Assembly: GCA_963933885.1 (NCBI GenBank)
Contig: CAWVWF010000215.1
Location: 1-5,356, forward strand
Length of the DNA: 5,356 bases
Direction: 5' to 3'
From: CAWVWF01 sp963933885
GTDB lineage: Bacteria; Bacteroidota; Bacteroidia; Flavobacteriales_C; GCA-002722245
Position 1 is the stretch's first letter; every line of letters begins with the position of its first letter. The notes below the pieces were generated by a model. It was given only the letters and a program-made list of their open reading frames with translations. It did not search any database and had not been told where the DNA came from. This document shows positions 1 to 5,356 of this stretch, one piece after another. Made by a program: the position numbers and the translations under genes.

Positions 1-965
1 AGATTGGTGTTTTAACGTCAGGAGGAGATGCTCCAGGAATGAACGCAGCCATTAGGGCTGTCGTTCGTTCCAGTCTTTATTATGGAGTAGAAGCAGTAGG
101 TATTTACCGCGGTTATGAGGGAATGATTGAAGGGGACTTCGAAGAAATGAATGTCCGTTCTGTTAATCACATACTTCAAAAAGGTGGAACAATATTAAAA
201 TCTGCAAGATGTTTGGATTTTCACAAGCCGGAGTTTAGAGCGAAAGCTGCTGAACAACTTAAGGCACATGGAATCGATGCTGTCGTTGCCGTTGGTGGTA
301 ATGGTACATTTACTGGAGCAAAATTGCTTTGGGAAGAACATGATATTCCAGTAATAGGAGTTCCTGGTACAATCGATAACGATCTACACGGTTCAGATTT
401 TACTATCGGGTTTGATACAGCTAATAATGTTGTACTTGGATCTATTGATAGTATAAGAAATACTGCAATGTCGCACAATAGATTATTCTTTGTAGAGGTA
501 ATGGGACGTGAGTCTGGATACATTGCTGCTTATACAGGATTAGCATCTGGTGCATTTGGAATTTTAATTCCAGAAAAAGAATCAACTTTTGAAGAACTAA
601 TTGAAAAATTAGATACAGGAAGGAAAAATGGAAAAACTTCAAGTATTGTTGTTGTTGCCGAAGGTAATAAATGGGGTGGAGCTTCTGAGATCAAACAAAT
701 GATTAAAGACAAAGCGCCAATTTACGATCCGAAAGTTACAATACTTGGACATGTTCAAAGAGGTGGTATTCCAACTTGTTTTGATAGAATTTTAGCAAGT
801 CGTTTAGGAGTTGCTGCTGTTGAAGCTTTAAGAGAAGGGAAATCAGGTGTTATGGTTGGGATTATAGATAATAAAGTTGCCTATACTTCCTTAAATGATG
901 CGATCCAATTTAAAGATCATGTTGATGATGAAATTACAAGAGTAGCAGATATTTTATCTATCTAG
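1..965 (+). CDS. pfkA: ATP-dependent 6-phosphofructokinase, 5'-truncated by window edge
   Basis: This enzyme phosphorylates fructose 6-phosphate to fructose 1,6-bisphosphate with ATP, the committed step of glycolysis in the cytoplasm. The reading frame is open from base 3 and gives 320 residues before TAG at 963-965. The family is about 320 residues long, so only the first few codons are missing; the ATG at 39 is internal, because the conserved N-terminal strand IGVLTSGGDAPG lies before it. Visible motifs, numbered from the first complete codon: GGD (7-9) and the SARC segment (67-70) for ATP binding; PGTIDND with the catalytic aspartate at 125 and its partner at 127; MGR (167-169) and HVQRGG (250-255) for fructose 6-phosphate; DRILASR near the C terminus. 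The effector-site arginines of the first helix (18 and 22) are present. One oddity: the usual GGDG metal-binding motif reads GGNG, with Asn at 100. The following Gly fits ATP rather than pyrophosphate specificity. The gene is followed by a strong terminator and looks transcriptionally separate from the next gene. Confidence 0.96.
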   Translation, partial: IGVLTSGGDAPGMNAAIRAVVRSSLYYGVEAVGIYRGYEGMIEGDFEEMNVRSVNHILQKGGTILKSARCLDFHKPEFRAKAAEQLKAHGIDAVVAVGGNGTFTGAKLLWEEHDIPVIGVPGTIDNDLHGSDFTIGFDTANNVVLGSIDSIRNTAMSHNRLFFVEVMGRESGYIAAYTGLASGAFGILIPEKESTFEELIEKLDTGRKNGKTSSIVVVAEGNKWGGASEIKQMIKDKAPIYDPKVTILGHVQRGGIPTCFDRILASRLGVAAVEALREGKSGVMVGIIDNKVAYTSLNDAIQFKDHVDDEITRVADILSI

Positions 966-985
966 TCTCTTTTTTATAAAAAAGT

Positions 986-1027
986 AAAAGGCCTTAAGTT
1001 GTTGATATACAGCTTAAGGCCTTTTTT
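986..1027 (+). terminator. Strong intrinsic terminator after pfkA
   Basis: The 13-base arm AAAAGGCCTTAAG (986-998) is matched perfectly by CTTAAGGCCTTTT (1013-1025). The stem extends inward by four more pairs, one of them G-U, to give 17 pairs around the loop TGATAT (1003-1008). A run of six T (1022-1027) overlaps the 3' arm and continues past it. It starts 20 bases after the pfkA stop. A separate 16-base perfect palindrome, CTTTTTTATAAAAAAG (969-984), sits between the stop and the hairpin. It is entirely A/T inside and is probably an accessory U-rich stretch rather than a second terminator. Confidence 0.93.
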
Positions 1028-1064
1028 GTCTTGTGATTGTCCCGTACGGAATAAGTGAATTTAG

Positions 1065-1115
1065 GTTTCGGAAAAAAAGAATTTATCTTAAAATATGTTA
1101 TATTTGTTTCGGAAA
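1065..1115 (+). repeat. Two copies of GTTTCGGAAA flanking the candidate promoter
   Basis: GTTTCGGAAA occurs at 1065-1074 and again at 1106-1115, offset by 41 bases, which is about four helical turns. The core TTTC-G-GAAA is a near-perfect inverted repeat with one central base. The downstream copy lies on the predicted transcription start, directly after the -7 element; the upstream copy lies about 25 bases before that element. This placement would suit a pair of operator half-sites, but with only two short copies chance is a real possibility. Confidence 0.3.
1099..1106 (+). promoter_or_regulatory. Candidate Bacteroidota -7 promoter element for the chitinase operon
   Basis: TATATTTG matches the TAnnTTTG -7 consensus of the Bacteroidota primary sigma factor and lies 22 bases before the ATG at 1129. 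Transcription would start near 1112-1114 and leave a leader of only about 15 bases. No convincing -33 TTG element lies 19-21 bases upstream, where the sequence is an A-rich run (1072-1079), so the promoter may be weak or activator-dependent. A second, poorer candidate is TAGGTTTC at 1062-1069, with TTG at 1037-1039 about 22 bases before it. Confidence 0.5.
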
Positions 1116-1128
1116 CTTAACTTTAATT

Positions 1129-2385
1129 ATGAAAAGATTTTTTGCAATTTGTGTGATTGCCTTGTTTTTTACAGGAGGTAAATCCCAGGCACAAAACTCA
1201 TGTAAACAAATTATTGGATACTACCCTTCTTGGCAGATGTATAAAAGAGGTGGAGCGGTAGTGCCTGAGGTAGTGGACTACTCAAGGTATACGATAATTA
1301 ATTATTCATTTTTCGCACCAGATAGTAATGGTTATTTGAAAGGAACTGATCCTTGGGCTGATACTTTACTTTTGAGAGGTAGAATTGATTGGGGAAAGCC
1401 TCAGCCAGCATACTTTTCAAATACTTCTTTGGTAGATTTTGCTCACCTATGGGGAGTTAAAGTAATGGTATCTATTGGAGGTTGGACTTTGTCTGATAAC
1501 TTCCCTGGAATTGCTGATGATCCAAAGAAAACAGAAACATTTGTTAAAGAATGTGTACGTGTTATAAAAGAATACCAATTTGATGGAATTGATATTGACT
1601 GGGAATATCCATGTTATAAAGAACATAGTGGAAGACCGGATGTTGATAAAGAAAACTTCACAAAGTTTATGCAGGCAATTCGTACTGGAATTGATACACT
1701 TGGTAAAGAATTAGATCGTGAGTTCTTATTAACTGCTGCTTTTGGAGCAAATACAGGACAAATGGATTGTATCGAATATGGTAAAGTTTCAAAATTTATG
1801 GATTACATAAATATGATGACTTATGACTTTAACGGTACTTGGTCTCCAGATGCGAATCACAACTCACCATTATATTCTCCTGAGAAAGGTTATGAAGGAT
1901 CTTTAGATTTAGCTTTCAAACTTTTACAAGAAAGAGATGTTCCTTCTCACAAAATTAATCTAGGTGTTGCTTTTTATGGAAGGACAATAAAAGGTTTTAA
2001 AGGGCAAGAAGCAGCAATATATGCTGCTCATGACGCTAAAACAGATGTTGAAAGATATCCATTGCATGAAGGAATGCCTTTATACTACAGAATTGTAGAT
2101 GAATTAGGTGAATATGAAGAAATGTGGGATGCTACTGCACAAACGCCTTATTTAATTAATAAGAATGATTCTTCTTTTGTTTCTTATGACAATGAAAAAT
2201 CAATTCGTCTTAAAGCAAAGTATGCTTTAGATAATAAATGTGGAGGTGTAATAATTTGGGATGCAACTGGTGATTATATGGAAAAGAGAAAAGGATCTCT
2301 TTTACTTACAGGTACACCTTTAGCTGATCAACTGGTTGATGTACTTCAACCATGTGAGCAACCAAGGATTAAGAAAAGATATTAA
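1129..2385 (+). CDS. Secreted glycoside hydrolase family 18 protein (chitinase-like)
   Basis: The predicted enzyme hydrolyses beta-1,4-linked N-acetylglucosamine polymers such as chitin, with retention of configuration and the substrate N-acetyl group as nucleophile. The ATG at 1129 gives 418 residues beginning with a signal peptide (MKRFFAICVIALFFTGG, likely cut after SQA at 21). An in-frame GTG at 1033 would add 32 residues through the promoter and bury this signal, so it was rejected. The TIM barrel begins at about residue 27 (IIGYYPSW). Visible GH18 motifs are SIGGW (115-119); DGIDIDWE (152-159), with the complete DxxDxDxE signature and catalytic acid Glu159; MTYDFNG (230-236), with the conserved Tyr232 and Asp233; and the late-barrel IIWDATGDY (375-383), with the substrate-stacking Trp377. 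The segment between about 283 and 350 is long enough for the alpha+beta insertion domain of subfamily A enzymes. No carbohydrate-binding module, lipobox or type IX C-terminal domain is present. Cys25 and Cys409 lie near the two ends of the mature protein. It is probably first in an operon with the two barrel genes downstream. An endo-beta-N-acetylglucosaminidase or another GH18 specificity cannot be excluded. Confidence 0.92.
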   Translation: MKRFFAICVIALFFTGGKSQAQNSCKQIIGYYPSWQMYKRGGAVVPEVVDYSRYTIINYSFFAPDSNGYLKGTDPWADTLLLRGRIDWGKPQPAYFSNTSLVDFAHLWGVKVMVSIGGWTLSDNFPGIADDPKKTETFVKECVRVIKEYQFDGIDIDWEYPCYKEHSGRPDVDKENFTKFMQAIRTGIDTLGKELDREFLLTAAFGANTGQMDCIEYGKVSKFMDYINMMTYDFNGTWSPDANHNSPLYSPEKGYEGSLDLAFKLLQERDVPSHKINLGVAFYGRTIKGFKGQEAAIYAAHDAKTDVERYPLHEGMPLYYRIVDELGEYEEMWDATAQTPYLINKNDSSFVSYDNEKSIRLKAKYALDNKCGGVIIWDATGDYMEKRKGSLLLTGTPLADQLVDVLQPCEQPRIKKRY

Positions 2386-2411
2386 TAATTTAACCTAAAC
2401 CGAGTATAGGT

Positions 2412-4451
2412 ATGAAAAATGATAGTAGAAAGCTATTTACTTCGTTAATCTTTGCGGCTAGTTTATCATCTTTAATGGTGAAAGCTGAAGGAATTGAGAA
2501 GAAAGATAGTATTAGTTACTCACCGCATGAATCTGTAAAGACAAGCTTAATGTTGTCTTCACGTGATGATGATAATAAAGATACAACTACAACCAATTTT
2601 CTTAATAGAAAGTTTAAGTATGTTGGATTGGGAAAGAAGAATGGTAAAGGTCTTTTTGGAGATAATCTAGAGGTTTCAGGGGTTGTTAGATTTATAGCAA
2701 TCCAAAGAACGATGGATGAGTCTTATGTTGACATGACTACTAGTGATAAAAGTATTTCATTCAGTGATTATCCAGCTGCGAATGTGAATTCAGGAGCAAA
2801 TGGTGGATTTCCTCTTTTAGAATTAAACTTAAAATCTAAGATTAAGAAAAATTTTAATTTTAATGTTGGTTATTCTTTAGGTCATAACTTAACAGGAGAT
2901 ATTAAAGGTAACTCTAGAAATATCGGAGCTGTACAAAATTTAAATTTTGGAGCTCAGTTAAAGACAGGTAAATTTAAAACGTCAATTTGGGCAGGTGAAG
3001 TTTTATGGACAAATCTTTCTAGGTTTACTATGGGGCAACCTGAATTCACTGATAACTACTTCGAAAGATTACCATGGGATTGGTACAGGAACTCTTATAC
3101 AAGATATCAAGAATATTTCACGCTATCTAGTAATATTGGAGCTAGAAACCTTGGTAGATCTCCACTTCAAGGAGGTATAGGTGTTGTAGAATACTTGCCT
3201 TTGCAAACTAGTTTTAAAGTGATTTATGGACAAACAAATAGAAGTATATTATCTTCTGATCAGGGGACTGGTTTTCCTTCAATTACACAAGGTTATAGAT
3301 TGGAAAAGTATGTGTTTGAAAGATCTGTAAGAGGTAAAGTTGGGTTGAACGTATATTCTAAAAACGCATATGTTAGTAATGTAAGCGATGTTAAGGATGA
3401 TAACCTAATGTATACATTCGATTTTGATGTAAAAGTTAAAAGGATCAAGTTTGAAGGAGAGATTGGAGGAAGTAAAGTAAATACTTATGATGAGTCTACT
3501 AAATCTGAATTGAATGACAATGGATTTGGTGTTGTCTTTAAAACATCATTTGATAGAAGAGCTGTACTTTGGCCTTTTTCAATAGAGTTTTATAATATCA
3601 ATAAAAACTTTGGAAACGTTGATGGTGGGATTTTAAATCAAAACCCTTATATCAAACAAGGTGGAGCAAAAAATGAATTTGTTTACAATGATTCATATTT
3701 CGCAAACATAGCAAATGAGGTTGGTCAAATAACAAACAACAGAAGAGGTGTTAACCTTGATTTTGAAGCTTCACTTGGAGATTTTAAAGTTCAATTGGGT
3801 TATTCTGCAAGTCAGGAAATTGAAAAAGTAACTGATACTTTAACAATTCAACATAGAGTTAACTCTTTTTCTAGATCAAGATTTAGACCTTGGTTTCAGG
3901 CAGCTGGACCTACAGGAAGAATCAAATCTTTTTGGTACAGAACATTTGAAACAGTTACGCTTTCAAACCCTGGTAATGAATTTTTAAACAGAGAATTATT
4001 AGGATTTAATGCACTTGAACTTACACTTAAGTACAGAAAAAAGTTTGGTAAACAAAAAGAACTTGTTCTACTTAATTTAACAACAGCAAATACAATTAAA
4101 GAAGGATTCTCTGCATTAACACTTCCTGGAAATGACGGAGTTTTAGTGTCTGTTCTTTATAATGACTTTACTGCTGCTTTTAAATTGACAAAAAAGTTTT
4201 CTATTGTAGGAAACTTTGCAATAGAGTCAACTAAAGGTAGTGAGTCAACTGCGGTACTTGATCCTTTAGATGGGAAGGTTAAGTTTATAGATCAAATAGG
4301 TCATATGTATGCATTAGGTGTTGATTATGATGTTTCTAAAAAAACATCTTTCCACTTAAGAACAAAATACATGGATCATGAAGATAAAAACTTTTCAGCT
4401 GATAAATTCTCAGGATTTGAAACAACTTTTGAATTAAAAATATTCTTATAA
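2412..4451 (+). CDS. Predicted outer-membrane beta-barrel protein, family not recognised
   Basis: The product has 679 residues. ATG at 2412 opens a signal peptide (basic MKNDSRK, hydrophobic LFTSLIFAASLSSLM, likely cut after VKA at 25). Residues 26-85 are a polar, probably disordered linker with an Asp/Thr-rich stretch (RDDDNKDTTTTN, 51-62). From about 86 to the end the chain is a succession of short amphipathic segments with alternating polar and hydrophobic residues, aromatic girdles and Gly/Asn turns, for example VSGVVRFIAIQR (88-99), FNFNVGYSLG (148-157) and LNFGAQLKTGKFKTSIWAG (177-195). It ends in FETTFELKIFL, an alternating strand with aromatic residues close to the terminus that resembles the beta-signal recognised by BamA. 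No plug, TonB box, SusC feature or enzymatic domain is visible. It starts 26 bases after the chitinase stop and ends 11 bases before the next gene, so co-transcription is likely. A porin-like transporter, polysaccharide exporter or surface assembly factor are all possible; I cannot choose among them. Confidence 0.75.
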   Translation: MKNDSRKLFTSLIFAASLSSLMVKAEGIEKKDSISYSPHESVKTSLMLSSRDDDNKDTTTTNFLNRKFKYVGLGKKNGKGLFGDNLEVSGVVRFIAIQRTMDESYVDMTTSDKSISFSDYPAANVNSGANGGFPLLELNLKSKIKKNFNFNVGYSLGHNLTGDIKGNSRNIGAVQNLNFGAQLKTGKFKTSIWAGEVLWTNLSRFTMGQPEFTDNYFERLPWDWYRNSYTRYQEYFTLSSNIGARNLGRSPLQGGIGVVEYLPLQTSFKVIYGQTNRSILSSDQGTGFPSITQGYRLEKYVFERSVRGKVGLNVYSKNAYVSNVSDVKDDNLMYTFDFDVKVKRIKFEGEIGGSKVNTYDESTKSELNDNGFGVVFKTSFDRRAVLWPFSIEFYNINKNFGNVDGGILNQNPYIKQGGAKNEFVYNDSYFANIANEVGQITNNRRGVNLDFEASLGDFKVQLGYSASQEIEKVTDTLTIQHRVNSFSRSRFRPWFQAAGPTGRIKSFWYRTFETVTLSNPGNEFLNRELLGFNALELTLKYRKKFGKQKELVLLNLTTANTIKEGFSALTLPGNDGVLVSVLYNDFTAAFKLTKKFSIVGNFAIESTKGSESTAVLDPLDGKVKFIDQIGHMYALGVDYDVSKKTSFHLRTKYMDHEDKNFSADKFSGFETTFELKIFL

Positions 4452-4462
4452 AAATTATTGAC

Positions 4463-5356
4463 ATGAATTATAAAAAATCAATACTATATACTGCTTTGTC
4501 ACTAGGTTTGTCAATGACAGTAACTGCTCAGTCACCTAAGTTTAGTTTAAATGGATTAGGTAGATCGATTATTACAAATAATAATCTCGGAGGTAATTAT
4601 GCTGATGAGAATGAAGGAATTCAAACTAGAGATGTATCTGGTTATAATTTATTTGATTTACAATCTAACTTAGATCTTGACTCAACTTTTTTCGCAAAAG
4701 CTGTTTTTAGAACAAGAAGTCCATTTGGAACATCTTTCGGGTCTCAAACTACATTTGAGTTTAGACAATTTAGCATGGGTGGTAAAATTGGTGGATTAAA
4801 ATACGAGTTTGGAGATATTAGACTTGAGCTTACTCCATTCACACTTTTTAATTCTGATGTGGCTTCAACTGGATACGAATCGGAAATCTTTAAAGGTAGA
4901 AGAGATATTGTTGAATATGAAAATTTTAATGATGGTAACACTTGGCTACTTCAAGGAGCTTCAGGTCAGTATTCTTGGAATATTGGTAAAGTTTCAGAAT
5001 TAGGGATTTATGCATTCACAACTAGAACTGTTTCAACTAATAGTTTAGGGGATGTTCCTGATAGATTACTTTCTGGAGGTAGAATACAGTATGCTTTAAG
5101 TAATAACATCAAATTTGGTGTTAACTCTGTTTCTTTATATGATTTAGTTACAAAGTCTTCTGATTTTGATTACAATAACAATGTTGTAACTGGAGATTTA
5201 AACTATGTAAGAGAACTAGGTTCAGGAGAATTTTATATGAATATTGAGGCTGGTGGATCTTTCTATACTTATCATGATAGTCTTAACAATGTAGATACAT
5301 CTTACAAAGACTTAACTATGGCTTTGGATTTAGCTTATAAGTTAGAGTCAGGTCTT
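4463..5356 (+). CDS. Predicted outer-membrane beta-barrel protein, 3'-truncated by window edge, family not recognised
   Basis: ATG at 4463 opens 298 codons with no stop, running off the window. The N terminus is a clear signal peptide: MNYKKSILYTALSLGLSM followed by TVTA, with cleavage likely after Ala22 before QSPKF. The mature part is rich in Asn, Ser, Gly and aromatic residues, with alternating amphipathic strands such as FSLNGLGRSI (27-36), FFAKAVFRTRS (76-86), FEFRQFSMGGKIGG (98-111) and LKYEFGDIRLELTPF (112-126), and short polar turns, as in outer-membrane barrels. No lipobox, plug or catalytic motif can be seen in the visible part. It starts only 11 bases after the previous barrel gene, with no terminator or promoter between them and no Shine-Dalgarno sequence, so translation in the same transcript is likely. 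The order of its first strands resembles that of the preceding protein (see findings). The role is unknown; a partner or paralogue of the upstream barrel is the simplest idea. Confidence 0.78.
   Translation, partial: MNYKKSILYTALSLGLSMTVTAQSPKFSLNGLGRSIITNNNLGGNYADENEGIQTRDVSGYNLFDLQSNLDLDSTFFAKAVFRTRSPFGTSFGSQTTFEFRQFSMGGKIGGLKYEFGDIRLELTPFTLFNSDVASTGYESEIFKGRRDIVEYENFNDGNTWLLQGASGQYSWNIGKVSELGIYAFTTRTVSTNSLGDVPDRLLSGGRIQYALSNNIKFGVNSVSLYDLVTKSSDFDYNNNVVTGDLNYVRELGSGEFYMNIEAGGSFYTYHDSLNNVDTSYKDLTMALDLAYKLESGL

Noticed and set aside
51..62. GGNG in phosphofructokinase as a sign of a pyrophosphate-dependent enzyme (the motif itself is at 294-305)
   Set aside because: Pyrophosphate-dependent enzymes typically carry Asp at the position after the GGD, where this protein has Gly. 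Overall length and motifs match the short ATP-dependent bacterial type.
221..712. Open frames of 60-100 codons on the minus strand opposite pfkA
   Set aside because: They lie wholly inside a strongly conserved gene, overlap each other, and encode no recognisable motif; they are shadow frames.
1033..1128. In-frame GTG start that would lengthen the GH18 protein by 32 residues
   Set aside because: The extension runs through the promoter region, starts 6 bases after the terminator T-run, and would place the signal peptide internally. ATG at 1129 gives a textbook signal peptide.
2393..2411. ACCTA / TAGGT inverted repeat just before the ATG of the first barrel gene
   Set aside because: It is only five pairs with a nine-base loop and no T-run. 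It could slightly affect translation initiation but is too weak to call a terminator or riboswitch.
2386..2411. Possible separate promoter or terminator between the GH18 gene and the first barrel gene
   Set aside because: The gap is 26 bases, with no TAnnTTTG element in it or in the last part of the GH18 gene and no hairpin followed by a T-run. Co-transcription is the simpler reading.
2995..3180. 61-codon plus-strand open frame inside the first barrel gene
   Set aside because: It is in another frame of a continuous 679-codon gene and has no signal, motif or plausible start context.
4744..5003. Short open frames on both strands within the second barrel gene
   Set aside because: The frame opened at 4463 runs through the whole stretch with a signal peptide and barrel-like strands, so the alternatives are shadows.

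Overview
The window looks like chromosomal DNA from a low-GC member of the Bacteroidota, roughly one third G+C by eye. Evidence for this: ATG starts with no recognisable Shine-Dalgarno sequence, a TAnnTTTG-type -7 promoter element upstream of the second gene, outer-membrane-protein genes of a Bacteroidota flavour, and a phosphofructokinase close to those I recall from that phylum. A marine Cytophagales or Flammeovirga-like host is possible but is only a guess. All genes are on the + strand.

Region 1 (1-965) is a nearly complete ATP-type 6-phosphofructokinase gene lacking only its first few codons. It ends in a very strong intrinsic terminator (986-1027), which separates housekeeping glycolysis from what follows. 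Region 2 (966-1128) is a short intergenic stretch with the terminator, a candidate promoter, and a 10-base direct repeat around that promoter.

Region 3 (1129-5356) is a tightly packed probable operon of three exported proteins. The first is a glycoside hydrolase family 18 chitinase-like enzyme with a signal peptide and an intact DxxDxDxE motif. After 26 bases comes a 679-residue predicted outer-membrane beta-barrel protein. After another 11 bases comes a second predicted outer-membrane beta-barrel protein, still open at the window edge (298 codons visible). I do not recognise a named family for either barrel. They share a loosely similar N-terminal layout and may be paralogues or partners.

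A reasonable inference is an envelope unit in which the secreted GH18 enzyme cuts a beta-1,4-GlcNAc-containing polymer and the two barrels handle transport, surface display or assembly. No SusC/SusD pair or type IX sorting domain is visible, so this is not a standard polysaccharide utilisation locus as far as the window shows. No tRNA, rRNA, CRISPR array, insertion sequence or phage signature was seen.
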